Of a DNA stretch of 64,000 nucleotides, positions 55,787 through 64,000 are shown one piece after another. The position numbers were made by a program, and so were the translations under genes. Under the pieces are notes generated by a model. The model saw only the letters and a list, made by a program, of their open reading frames with translations. It was not told the DNA's origin and searched no databases. Origin of the DNA: Flagellimonas marinaquae (GTDB lineage: Bacteria; Bacteroidota; Bacteroidia; Flavobacteriales; Flavobacteriaceae); the NCBI RefSeq assembly GCF_003992675.1, contig NZ_RZMZ01000007.1:310001-374000 (forward strand), in the 5' to 3' direction. Numbering within the stretch: the stretch's first letter is position 1; every line of letters begins with the position of its first letter.

Positions 55787-56230
55787 ATGAAAAAAGTGCT
55801 GATGCCATTCCTGTTGATTATGGCATGCTCATGGTTCATCTCTTGTGAGGTGGATGATGATTCCCCCAATTTTTACTTTACCGCACTAAACACGGTAGAG
55901 GCCCAAATGCCCGAATCGTTCGAGTTTGGAAAAACCTATGACATTGAAGTAACCTACCAAAGGCCCAATGGCTGTACCTTTTTTGAAGGTTTTAATGTAT
56001 CACAAACGGCAGAAACTGGTCGGGAAGTGGTCGTAGTGGGCTCCGTGCTTACCGATGAGGACAAGGTTTGTACGCAAGCTTTAGAAGAAGTGGTAGCCAC
56101 CTTAAAATTTAATGTAATTTACACCAAGGACTATGTCTTCCGTTTTTATGCGGGCGAAGATGAGGATGGTAACCCAACCTTTTTGGAGTACACCGTACCG
56201 ATTGCCGAAACGGAGACCACAAATCAATAA
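55787..56230 (+). CDS. Hypothetical lipoprotein
   Basis: 147 aa. Signal peptide MKKVLMPFLLIMACSWFISC ends with the lipobox cysteine (Cys20), followed by an acidic EVDDDSPN stretch, common for surface-exported lipoproteins of Bacteroidota. The body has the look of a small beta-sandwich (YDIEVTYQRPNGCTFFEGF, LKFNVIYTKDYVFRFYAGED). No family named. It precedes an ECF sigma factor and could be part of its signalling unit, by position only. Confidence 0.7.
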   Translation: MKKVLMPFLLIMACSWFISCEVDDDSPNFYFTALNTVEAQMPESFEFGKTYDIEVTYQRPNGCTFFEGFNVSQTAETGREVVVVGSVLTDEDKVCTQALEEVVATLKFNVIYTKDYVFRFYAGEDEDGNPTFLEYTVPIAETETTNQ

Positions 56231-56258
56231 CAACTAAAAATCCAACATTGACCAACAT

Positions 56259-56789
56259 TTGGATCTTGAAGAACTGATATATCATTGTCAAAAGGGAAAC
56301 CGACAGGCACAAGCCGAATTATACCAGCGTTATTCTGGTATCCTTTTCGGGATGTGCCTCAAATATTCTCGGAATAAAACGGAGGCGGAAGACAATCTGC
56401 ACGATAGTTTTATCACCATTTTTGACAAGATCGACCAATATGGGTTCAAAGGGTCTTTTGAAGGATGGGCCAAACGGATTACCGTAAATACGGTACTCCA
56501 AAAATATAGAAAGGACCAACACCTGAATGTGGTTTCAGAAAACACGGAGGATGAAATAGAGGTGGACACCGACGGTACCGACATCAGCCTTTCCACCTTG
56601 TTGGGGTACATTCAAGAACTGCCCCACAAATATCGACTAACGTTCAACCTATACGTACTCGACGGTTACAGCCACAAGGAAATCAGTGAGATGTTGGGGA
56701 CATCCACCGGAACCTCAAAATCAAATTTGGCTCGGGCCAAGGCCATTTTGAGGGAAAAAATAGAAAAAACCAAAATAAACATTGCTTAA
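56259..56789 (+). CDS. ECF-type RNA polymerase sigma factor
   Basis: 176 aa. Sigma2 region: YQRYSGILFGMCLKYSRNKTEAEDNLHDSF and GFKGSFEGWAKRITVNTVLQKYR; sigma4 region: LPHKYRLTFNLYVLDGYSHKEIS with the helix-turn-helix. It has a TTG start at 56259 and no in-frame ATG that keeps the whole sigma2 region. The next gene, five bases downstream, encodes a membrane protein that is probably its anti-sigma factor. Confidence 0.9.
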   Translation: MDLEELIYHCQKGNRQAQAELYQRYSGILFGMCLKYSRNKTEAEDNLHDSFITIFDKIDQYGFKGSFEGWAKRITVNTVLQKYRKDQHLNVVSENTEDEIEVDTDGTDISLSTLLGYIQELPHKYRLTFNLYVLDGYSHKEISEMLGTSTGTSKSNLARAKAILREKIEKTKINIA

Positions 56790-56794
56790 ACGGA

Positions 56795-58255
56795 ATGACA
56801 ATGGGGAAAAAGAATTTAGAGCAATTGTTCAAGGAACGCTTTAGCGACTTCCAAGAAGCACCGGACCCAAAAGTCTGGGCTTCCATCGAAGCTTCCTTGG
56901 ACCAGAAAAAACAGAAGAAACGCGCCTTTCCGCTTTGGTGGAGCCTGGGCGGCGTTGCAGCAGCCTTGGTCTTGCTGGTAGTACTGACCAATCCTTTTGC
57001 TGAAGACACCATGGAGCAACAGGTAATTTCTGAAAAAGAGAACGTTGTTTCGCCCGATAGTGGAGATAAGTTAGGGGCTGATCAGATAGAGAACGGGACG
57101 AAGGATAATATGGTTCCGGAAAATGAAGAGGGTCTAGTGAGCAGCACTGATGATGAAAGTACCACCAAGCAACAAAAGATGGAACCCAACAACAGCTTGA
57201 TGGGAAATCAGGTTTCGGTAGTACAAAAGACAGAACAAAACAGGACCGAAAAACGTTCGTTGACCAAAAATAAAAACAATCGGTATGATTTGGGGGATGC
57301 TAAAACCCAACCCTTACAAAGAACTGATAGGGAGGGTGCCGAAGGCATTGTTTCTATTGAAGATAGAGATTCGGCGTCCAAAAACCAGTCCAATAAAGAG
57401 ACGATTGTCGCTGAAACCGAAGTGGCCGATAATACCAAGGAACAAAAAGAAGCCAAGAAGCAGTCTATTTTTGATGCCATAGCCGAGCAAAACGAAATCG
57501 AAGAAGCTGTTGCTAAAAACAAATCCGGCAAATGGTCCGTAGGACCTTCCGTGGCACCTGTTTATTTTGATGCCTCTGGCAGTGGATCCCCAATTGACCC
57601 CAGTTTTGCTTCCAACTCCAAATCGGGAAACGTTAATCTGAGTTATGGTCTTAATGTGGCCTACGAAGTGGGAAAAAAACTAAAAATACGCTCTGGAGTG
57701 CATCGCGTCAACTTTGGCTATAACACCGATGACGTGGTATTTTCCTCGGCCCTAAGGTCCGCCTCCAATGACAGAATCCAAAACATCAATTACGACAGGA
57801 ACGCTGAATCCATCATTGTTGAAAGTAAAAACAATGCAAAAAATTCACCCGTCGCCAATTCCAAGGAAATTGCCCTGAACGAAGCTCCCACCTTTAATGG
57901 TGCCATGGTGCAGCAATTTGGCTACATTGAAGTTCCCTTAGAATTGAATTACGCGGTTGTGGACAAGAGGTTCGGAGTCGATCTCATAGGAGGGGTAAGC
58001 TCGCTGTTTTTGGTGGACAATGCCGTATTGCTGGAATCAAACGATTTGGTAACCGAAGTGGGCGAGGCCAATAACATCAATTCGATGAATTTTAGTGCAA
58101 ACGTAGGGATGGGGCTTAATTACAAATTTTCCCAGAAAATACAAATCAATGTTGAACCCGTATTCAAATACCAACTGAACACTTTTTCCAACGTATCGGG
58201 CAGCTTTCGCCCATATTCCATTGGGGTGTACAGTGGTTTCAGTTTTAGGTTCTAG
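56795..58255 (+). CDS. Anti-sigma-like membrane protein fused to outer-membrane beta-barrel domain
   Basis: 486 aa. N-terminal cytoplasmic segment (LFKERFSDFQEAPDPKVWAS) of the sort next to ECF sigma genes in Bacteroidota, one membrane helix at about 46-66, then a hydrophilic, low-complexity linker of about 170 residues rich in Lys, Glu, Asn and Gln, and a C-terminal beta-strand-rich part from about 240 (WSVGPSVAPVYFDAS to YSIGVYSGFSFRF) ending in phenylalanine like a PorT-type barrel. If both ends are real it would span from cytoplasm to outer membrane. The fusion reading is inference from layout. Confidence 0.75.
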   Translation: MTMGKKNLEQLFKERFSDFQEAPDPKVWASIEASLDQKKQKKRAFPLWWSLGGVAAALVLLVVLTNPFAEDTMEQQVISEKENVVSPDSGDKLGADQIENGTKDNMVPENEEGLVSSTDDESTTKQQKMEPNNSLMGNQVSVVQKTEQNRTEKRSLTKNKNNRYDLGDAKTQPLQRTDREGAEGIVSIEDRDSASKNQSNKETIVAETEVADNTKEQKEAKKQSIFDAIAEQNEIEEAVAKNKSGKWSVGPSVAPVYFDASGSGSPIDPSFASNSKSGNVNLSYGLNVAYEVGKKLKIRSGVHRVNFGYNTDDVVFSSALRSASNDRIQNINYDRNAESIIVESKNNAKNSPVANSKEIALNEAPTFNGAMVQQFGYIEVPLELNYAVVDKRFGVDLIGGVSSLFLVDNAVLLESNDLVTEVGEANNINSMNFSANVGMGLNYKFSQKIQINVEPVFKYQLNTFSNVSGSFRPYSIGVYSGFSFRF

Positions 58256-58302
58256 CATCCAAAAAGTTGGTTAGGAAGATTGCTCCTTTATGCAATCATT
58301 CG

Positions 58303-58331
58303 AGCGCTCTATTCTTAGGGCGCTTTTTTTT
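58303..58331 (+). terminator. Terminator after the anti-sigma-like gene
   Basis: AGCGCTCT and AGGGCGCT arms (one G-T pair), six-base loop, then seven or more Ts. Confidence 0.8.
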
Positions 58332-58393
58332 ATAAAACATTCGCATATTTTTCTTACTTTTTCAACTTCAACACTAACCAAAGGATTGATACT

Positions 58394-59557
58394 GTGACCG
58401 CTGAGAGTTTTGAAGACATCCTTGTGTACTTTTCCAAATCGTTAATGGGAAAGGAAAACGAAGAGGATATTCTTTGGGATGTCGCCAAAAATTGTATCGC
58501 CAAACTGGGCTTTGTGGACTGTGTGGTCTACTTGGTCAACCACAACAATGTCCTTATCCAAAAGGCCGCTTATGGGCCAAAGAACCCAAAGGAACGTACC
58601 TTGTACAACCCGGTAGAAATACCCGTAGGGCAAGGCATAACAGGGGCAGTGGCCAAAACCCGCCAAGCGGAATTGGTCGTGGACACTTCGCAAGACCCCC
58701 GCTATATTGAGGATGATGACAACCGCCTTTCAGAAATTTGTGTGCCCATCACCTACGAAGATCATCTATATGGCGTAATCGATTGTGAACATCCCAAAAA
58801 AGGATTTTTTACCGAGCGCCATCTAAAAATGCTATCGGCCATTGCGTCCATTTGTGCCATAAAAATAAAGAGCGTCCGTGCCAATATGGAACTCTTGGAA
58901 AAACAGGAAAAGCTCTTCCAAATACGGGAAGAAATGATGGAATTAAAATTGAAAGCCCTTAATTCCCAGTTAAACCCCCACTTTATCTTTAACTCCCTTA
59001 ATGCCATCCAGTATTTCATCACCGCACAAAAGACCAAACTGGCCTTGGATTATTTTTCCACCTTTAGCCGATTGGTCCGGTATTACCTCAAGCAATTGGG
59101 CGAGGACACCACTCCTTTGTATCACGAAATTGACATGTTACATTGGTACCTAAAACTTCAAAAGTTGAGGTATGATGACTCGTTTGCCTACACCATTTCC
59201 ATAGAAAAGGACAATCACAACATTGAGGAGGCCGTCATTCCATCTTTTATCGTCTTGATGCTCTTTGAGAACATTGTGGAACAATCATCCATCAACCAAG
59301 AAATCGACCAACATTTCCATATTGACATTAAATCATCCCAAAAATCTGTGACCCTAAAGGTGCAGTATCATTGCAAAAATTTAGATCCGCACATCTCTAA
59401 AAATCTGGATTACCGCGAAGATATCCTTAAGTGGAAAGACCAAGTGCGCCTTCTCAATACGGTAAAAGGTTACAATATTGCCCACGAGACCTCCAGCGTT
59501 AGGGCGAAGGGCATGTACAAGAAAAGCATTTTATTGCAGCTCCCGAATTTGATCTAA
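58394..59557 (+). CDS. GAF-domain LytS-type histidine kinase homologue, decayed ATPase domain
   Basis: 387 aa, GTG start. GAF domain about residues 10-165 (VEIPVGQGITGAVAKTRQAE, SEICVPITYEDHLYGVI), coiled linker, then a His_kinase domain with the phospho-acceptor His196 in LNSQLNPHFIFNSLNAIQYF. The ATP-binding half is weak: the N-box reads MLFENIVEQSS, and the usual GxGL/GNG glycine boxes are missing near the C-terminus. No membrane helix and no LytTR response regulator nearby. It may sense a ligand and act without kinase activity. Confidence 0.82.
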   Translation: MTAESFEDILVYFSKSLMGKENEEDILWDVAKNCIAKLGFVDCVVYLVNHNNVLIQKAAYGPKNPKERTLYNPVEIPVGQGITGAVAKTRQAELVVDTSQDPRYIEDDDNRLSEICVPITYEDHLYGVIDCEHPKKGFFTERHLKMLSAIASICAIKIKSVRANMELLEKQEKLFQIREEMMELKLKALNSQLNPHFIFNSLNAIQYFITAQKTKLALDYFSTFSRLVRYYLKQLGEDTTPLYHEIDMLHWYLKLQKLRYDDSFAYTISIEKDNHNIEEAVIPSFIVLMLFENIVEQSSINQEIDQHFHIDIKSSQKSVTLKVQYHCKNLDPHISKNLDYREDILKWKDQVRLLNTVKGYNIAHETSSVRAKGMYKKSILLQLPNLI

Positions 59558-60285
59558 ATCAAATCCCTTAATATGACTTCCCTTACTTCCTCACGCAAAG
59601 TGGAAGTATCCTCCGCACTCAAAATACCTGTTTCAAAGAAGGAATGCACTTTTGCCCTGATACTTCCGGGTCCACCACTGAAAAAAGTAAAGGAAAATCG
59701 CTTCTTATTGTCCAAAAAGGTCATGGGCACCACAGGAATTTTATGGGCGATCGCCATTTTAAAAGCACCATCCTTAAAGTGGTCCAAAACAATTTCTTCA
59801 TCCGGCACCCCACCTTCTGGAAAAATGCAGATGCTCAACCCTTGATTCAATCGTTTTTGGGCCCTTCGGTACACCCCGGTCCTGCTCTTTACGCTGTCCC
59901 TATCCACCAAAATACAGACCCTTTTATAGAAAAATCCGAAGATGGGAATGCTTACCAACTCTTTTTTGCCAACAAACACAAAGGGATTACGGCTGACAAT
60001 GAGCATCAGCATAATATCGAGCATACTGGTGTGGTTGGCCACCAACATATAACTCTTCCCCTTTTTCATGCGCTGTTCACGCTCAATTTTAGGAAAACAG
60101 CCCATGCCGTACAAAATGGGTTTGGCCCAAAGGTTACGCGCCAACCAAAAGAACTGATGATAAGTCTTCTCGGAAATCGTGAAAAGCAGTAATAATGGAA
60201 AAAACAACAGTATAGGTAAGGTGACCAAGATATAAAACCATACCCTATACAAAACATGCCCCACATTTCTAACCACACCTAACAT
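59554..60285 (-). CDS. plsC: 1-acyl-sn-glycerol-3-phosphate acyltransferase
   Basis: Makes phosphatidic acid at the inner membrane. 243 aa from MLGVVRNVGHVLY; the frame is open 16 codons further, but that stretch is not typical. N-terminal membrane segment (YILVTLPILLFFPLLLLF), the catalytic NHTSMLD (HX4D: His85, Asp90) and CIFPEGGVPDE. Overlaps the end of the kinase gene by four bases, convergent. Confidence 0.9.
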   Translation of the reverse strand: MLGVVRNVGHVLYRVWFYILVTLPILLFFPLLLLFTISEKTYHQFFWLARNLWAKPILYGMGCFPKIEREQRMKKGKSYMLVANHTSMLDIMLMLIVSRNPFVFVGKKELVSIPIFGFFYKRVCILVDRDSVKSRTGVYRRAQKRLNQGLSICIFPEGGVPDEEIVLDHFKDGAFKMAIAHKIPVVPMTFLDNKKRFSFTFFSGGPGSIRAKVHSFFETGILSAEDTSTLREEVREVILRDLI

Positions 60286-60400
60286 AGACCAAATGTAAAG
60301 TATTTCAGAATTTTCATTCAACACACCACTCATCTTTTAGACGAAGTACTTCTTTTTTAATACGCAGGGGATGCTTACTTTTATGCGCAAAAAACGAAGC

Positions 60401-61369
60401 ATGGCGCGAATTCTGACCGGGATACAAAGTACAGGAACACCACATTTGGGCAATATTTTGGGTGCCATTGCGCCTGCCATTGAAATGGCCCAAGACCCTA
60501 AGAACGATTCCTTTCTCTTTATTGCCGATATGCACTCCCTTACCCAAATCAAGGACGGGGAACTGTTGCGCAACAACACCTACGCCATTGCCGCCGCATG
60601 GCTCGCTTTTGGCCTTGATATTGAAAAAACCGTTTTTTACCGACAGAGCGATATTCCACAGACCGCAGAACTGGCGTGGTACCTCAGCTGTTTTTTTCCA
60701 TATCAAAGATTGACGCTGGCACACTCCTTTAAAGATAAGGCCGATCGATTGGAAGACGTAAACGCAGGCCTGTTTACCTATCCGATGTTGATGGCAGCCG
60801 ATATCTTACTGTACGATGCCGACATAGTTCCCGTAGGGAAAGACCAATTGCAGCATCTGGAAATGACGCGCGATGTAGCCTCCCGCTTCCATAACCAAAT
60901 GGGGGAAACTTTTGTAATGCCTGAAGCCAAGGTGCACGAACAGACCATGTACGTTCCCGGAACCGATGGCGAAAAAATGAGCAAAAGTAGAGGCAATCTC
61001 ATCAATCTGTTCCAACCGGACAAAAAACTGCGCAAACAGATTATGGGCATTGTTACGGATAGCACGCCCATGGAAGACCCCAAAGACCCAAGCACGGACA
61101 ATGTTTTTGCCCTATACAAGCTTTTGGCAACTCCTGAGCAGATAGAAGAAATGAGCGCCAATTATTTGGCCGGAAACTACGGTTATGGTCATGCCAAGCA
61201 AGCACTGTATGAACTTCTGATTACCAAGTTCGAAGAGCCTAGGGAAAAGTTCGAGTACTACATGAACCACCAAAACGAAGTGGACGAAGCACTCGCCTTT
61301 GGCGCCGAAAAAGCTCGAAAAGTGGCCGATGGGGTATTGGCCAGGGTCAGGGAAAAACTAGGATACTAG
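60401..61369 (+). CDS. trpS: Tryptophanyl-tRNA synthetase
   Basis: Class I aminoacyl-tRNA synthetase, 322 aa. The ATG at 60401 gives MARILTGIQSTGTPHLGN, the canonical start; two in-frame ATGs lie further upstream. HIGH-type motif TGTPHLGN and KMSKS-type motif GEKMSKSRGN are both intact, as is VGKDQLQHLEMTRD. Confidence 0.96.
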   Translation: MARILTGIQSTGTPHLGNILGAIAPAIEMAQDPKNDSFLFIADMHSLTQIKDGELLRNNTYAIAAAWLAFGLDIEKTVFYRQSDIPQTAELAWYLSCFFPYQRLTLAHSFKDKADRLEDVNAGLFTYPMLMAADILLYDADIVPVGKDQLQHLEMTRDVASRFHNQMGETFVMPEAKVHEQTMYVPGTDGEKMSKSRGNLINLFQPDKKLRKQIMGIVTDSTPMEDPKDPSTDNVFALYKLLATPEQIEEMSANYLAGNYGYGHAKQALYELLITKFEEPREKFEYYMNHQNEVDEALAFGAEKARKVADGVLARVREKLGY

Positions 61370-62190
61370 CCATTCATCGAACATTTGGCCAATAGACTGG
61401 GAACCTACGGATTCCAAAAATCCACCGGAAACCCTGATTTTGCCCCTAAAACCCTATAAAGTTCGATTTCTGCCGGCAAACGTTCGGTGAATTGCGTTAA
61501 AAATCAGGACGACTGTTCTGTTTTGGCGATTATAGGCGAACTGCCCTTGATACGGTCCAAAAACTTCTCTATTTGTCATTCCGCACGGTTGCTGAGCGGA
61601 GTCGAAGCATGATGCGGAATCCATTTTATGAGATGCTGAAACCAGTTCAGCATGACGGTAAGAGGTCTTTTCGACATGAGGAACAACGTGACGATGGAGA
61701 AATCCGATGGAAAAACTCAGGTTCAAGTATCAAGTTCAAAAACTGCACTCTTGGCTCTTGATTCCTGCCTCTTGGCTCCTATCCAGATTTCTCGACTGCC
61801 CCCTCGACTCATTTCGACTCCGCTCAATGACCATCGCTCGGGGTGACAGCTCGAAATGACATCTTAACTCCGAACTCATAACTCCCGACTTCCGACTTCC
61901 GACTTCCGACTTCCAAAATCTCAAATCTCAAATCTCACGTCTAAAATCTAATGTCCAAAAAAAATCCGTCAGATCAAAAGCACCATCCGTCAGATCGGAA
62001 GGGGCATCCGTCAGATCGCACCAAATTATTCTTCCAATTTGTTTCAACTTCTCCAGAATTACTGAAAAAAGGATGAATTTCAGATGCAAGAATTTCAACA
62101 TATTATCATTACACGGTCCCACCAAAAATTGAAGGATACTATTATTTTCCCCAAACAAAACCTTTGCGTTAAATCTTAAAATCCCAGTCT
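61370..62190. repeat. Repeat-rich intergenic region
   Basis: I see no gene in these 821 bases. Bases 61370-61560 are unique but uncoding as far as I can tell. From 61575 to 61704 there is an ELVSAS-type element (minus-strand translation RHAELVSASHKMDSASC) that includes a second copy of the 36-base TTTCGACATGAGGAACAACG element. Bases 61870-61945 are low-complexity, with tandem ACTTCCG units, and 61962-62024 is copy 2 of the triple repeat. Confidence 0.75.
61962..62024. repeat. 21-bp-period triple repeat, copy 2
   Basis: Three units starting at 61962, 61983 and 62004, 21 bases apart, core ATCCGTCAGATCGGAAGG. Minus-strand translation LTDAPSDLTDGAFDLTD. Same unit length, copy number and orientation as copy 1 at 40074-40135. 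Confidence 0.8.
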
Positions 62191-62862
62191 ATGACCAACA
62201 CCAACCGCCAACGAATAACTACAATTGGGAATATGCTCTTGGAAGGACCATCGTCCGTTATCCACAAAGCGAGTGGCGACTGGCTCAAAAAAGATTTCCG
62301 AATAATCCTGCATCAGCCTAAATCTGGTATATTGACATCCTATTCGATTTGGAGCGATGATACTTGGAACAAGGAAACGGATTTTTTAGCTCCCATGATA
62401 CGGGTAGTGGCTTGGGACAGAAAAAAGGACATGGAGTACCTAAAGCAATCCAAAGAGATAAAATTTCCAGAGATTGACGCAGTTTTAGGAACCATCAAAA
62501 GCGAAAAATTTAAAGGGTTAGACGAAGCTTTTATCCAACTTCAGCATAAGATTGTAAGACACTCTGGCTACATACCTTTCCATATATCTACCGAGCGAGA
62601 TGCTCCCCTGTTGAATGTTGAGGCTGATAAGGAGTTTTTACACTACGCCTTGTACTTTAATAATGGCGGGCAAACTTTTGAACTAAAATCCAGTGGAAAT
62701 TTTGACCAGCCTTTGGTGGTCGATTTGATGGACATAACAACTCAGCTAAGCGAATCCATCCAATTGATTGACCCTTCTCCCTGGAAAGAGCGATACACTG
62801 GAATTACAAAAGCATCCTTGGATGATGATGGATTGGATTGGGATTATCAACATCGATTTTGA
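62191..62862 (+). CDS. Hypothetical protein
   Basis: 223 aa, soluble, no signal peptide. I recognise no family. It has mixed alpha/beta features (DFRIILHQPKSGILTSYSIW, EKFKGLDEAFIQLQHKIVRH, FLHYALYFNNGGQTFELKSS) and an acidic C-terminus (DDDGLDWDYQ). It stands alone after the repeat region; a degenerate -7-like AACCTTTG is about 30 bases upstream. Confidence 0.65.
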   Translation: MTNTNRQRITTIGNMLLEGPSSVIHKASGDWLKKDFRIILHQPKSGILTSYSIWSDDTWNKETDFLAPMIRVVAWDRKKDMEYLKQSKEIKFPEIDAVLGTIKSEKFKGLDEAFIQLQHKIVRHSGYIPFHISTERDAPLLNVEADKEFLHYALYFNNGGQTFELKSSGNFDQPLVVDLMDITTQLSESIQLIDPSPWKERYTGITKASLDDDGLDWDYQHRF

Positions 62863-62880
62863 GGGTAACACCCAAAGCGG

Positions 62881-63969
62881 CTAGGCAACCGTTCCTTGGC
62901 AACTACTCCCCGCACCGGCCGTGCAACCATAACAGTGTTGCGAGATAACAATCTCACGATTGTTCAGCACATCGTCGTTGTAATCTTTGATATGTTTTAC
63001 TTTGCTCGCCACTTTCAGGTCCAGCATCTGGTTAAAATCGCAATCGTATAGCCAGCCATCCCAGCTTACGGAAATAGTGTTGGTACACATCACATTTTCC
63101 ACGGCGGTAGGATTGTACGCCTCCACCAAAGAGTACATGTAGTCCTCGTAATTGTCAGAAGCGATGAGGTAATCCAAAAACCGTGAAATGGGCAAATTGG
63201 TTATGGCAAATAAGTTGTGAAAATCAATATCAAAGTCTTCTTTCAGAGCCTTTTTAAAATCGCGTTCCATTGCAGTTTGGTCGGCGGGCAAAAATGCCCC
63301 GGAAGGATTGTATACCAAATCCAAACGCAAATCACTATCAGGTTTGCCATAGCCCACCTCGTTGAGCATTTGAAGGGCCTTGATGGACTTATCAAAAACC
63401 CCGTCGCCACGTTGCTTGTCGGTTTTTCCACGGGTGTAATGCGGCATGGAAGATACCACGTGTACATTGTGTTTTTTGAAGAACTCTGGTAAATCATGGT
63501 ATTTTTTGTTGGCCAAAATGATGGTGAGATTGGACCGAACGATAAAATCTTTAATGCCAGCCTTGGATGCTTCTTCCACGAACCACCTAAAATCTGGATT
63601 CATTTCTGGTGCGCCACCGGTAAGGTCCAAAGTGTGTGCCCCGGTATTTCGAATCACCTCAAGGCACTGTTCCATGGTTTCACGGGTCATGATTTCCTTT
63701 CGGTCGGGCCCGGCATCCACATGGCAGTGCGCACAAACCTGATTGCACATATAACCGACATTGATCTGGAGCACTTCCAACGTTTTGGGCTTTAGGGGAA
63801 ATTGGCCCGATTTGGCAATCTTATCTTTAAAATAGGGCAGTTCACCACTCGAAAACAACTCTCCATTCAGCACTTCCAATTGCTTTTGGGTGTTCGCGAG
63901 CTCGTCTTCCCTTGCTTTTAGGGACTTTTTGGCTGCTTTTTTTATATCTCTGAGTATGCTTTGCGTCAT
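62881..63969 (-). CDS. arsS: Arsenosugar biosynthesis radical SAM protein
   Basis: 362 aa. Radical SAM cluster motif CNQVCAHC (Cys75, Cys79, Cys82) followed by GAHTLDLTGGAPEMNP. The C-terminal DUF3641 part has MCTNTISVSWDGWLYDCDFN and CYGCTAGAGSSCQG, which bind further clusters. In the known pathway ArsS builds the adenosyl-arsenosugar precursor after ArsM methylation. No arsM is in the window; it may lie beyond the right edge. Confidence 0.93.
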   Translation of the reverse strand: MTQSILRDIKKAAKKSLKAREDELANTQKQLEVLNGELFSSGELPYFKDKIAKSGQFPLKPKTLEVLQINVGYMCNQVCAHCHVDAGPDRKEIMTRETMEQCLEVIRNTGAHTLDLTGGAPEMNPDFRWFVEEASKAGIKDFIVRSNLTIILANKKYHDLPEFFKKHNVHVVSSMPHYTRGKTDKQRGDGVFDKSIKALQMLNEVGYGKPDSDLRLDLVYNPSGAFLPADQTAMERDFKKALKEDFDIDFHNLFAITNLPISRFLDYLIASDNYEDYMYSLVEAYNPTAVENVMCTNTISVSWDGWLYDCDFNQMLDLKVASKVKHIKDYNDDVLNNREIVISQHCYGCTAGAGSSCQGTVA

Positions 63970-64000
63970 GCTATACGTTATCTAATCATTTTAGGAAAAG

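Noticed and set aside
61454-61726. 90-codon minus-strand ORF
   Set aside because: Contains RHAELVSASHKMDSASC, the known signature of translated intergenic repeats.

Overview
The window comes from a marine-type member of the Flavobacteriaceae (Bacteroidota). The taxon call rests on the gliding-motility lipoprotein gene gldH, a sufABCDSE cluster of Bacteroidota type, TAnnTTTG promoter boxes, several flavobacterial small families (DUF6341, DUF6427, DUF4254, DUF2480, TIGR03643), and the near absence of Shine-Dalgarno sequences. A Muricauda/Flagellimonas-like genus is plausible but is only my inference.

Bases 1-21340 are one long surface-polysaccharide locus. It starts with the end of a Wzz-like chain-length protein, then dTDP-L-rhamnose synthesis (rfbD, rfbB, rfbA, rfbC), a palindromic terminator, and a tightly overlapped pseudaminic acid operon (pseB, pseC, pseF, pseG, pseI). 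Inside that operon sits a cassette of CoA chemistry: two CitE/HpcH-type lyases, a MaoC hydratase and a PglD-like acyltransferase. A Wzx flippase, a sialyltransferase-like enzyme (candidate pseudaminyltransferase), two Wzy/WaaL-type membrane proteins and a duplicated-domain lipoprotein follow. Next is a native WecG/TagA gene split in two by about 1.08 kb of foreign-looking, probably cyanobacterial, DNA. The insert carries an intact WecG/TagA gene plus fragments of its two former neighbours. The locus closes with a WcaJ-type priming transferase and UDP-xylose synthase.

Bases 21341-25705 hold purD, DUF6341, DUF6427, DUF4254 and a family 9 glycosyltransferase. Bases 25706-26134 are repeats only. 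Bases 26135-33484 (minus strand) are the SUF iron-sulfur operon, with a four-helix-bundle (S23-like) gene inserted between sufC and sufD. Bases 33732-41528 are housekeeping genes (thiL, brnQ, methyltransferase, CDF-like transporter, pepP, DUF2721, rimK) and several small proteins. Bases 41704-45129 are sdhCAB. Then come an orphan Vsr-like endonuclease, an XRE/S24 repressor with two matching operator palindromes, a small divergent gene, a GNAT gene, a 34-codon small gene with its own promoter box and terminator, and the two CoA-transferase subunits.

Bases 49191-53171 are a ricT-gldH-PBP1A operon. trhO, recA, a lipoprotein, an ECF sigma factor with a membrane protein that looks like an anti-sigma/beta-barrel fusion, a GAF/LytS-type kinase with a decayed ATPase domain, plsC and trpS follow. 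An 820-base repeat-rich stretch, an unknown protein and arsS end the window. I see no tRNA, rRNA, CRISPR array, transposase or integrase. Two dispersed repeat types are visible: a 21-bp-period triplet at about 40.07 and 61.96 kb, and ELVSAS/SCLRRND-type elements.
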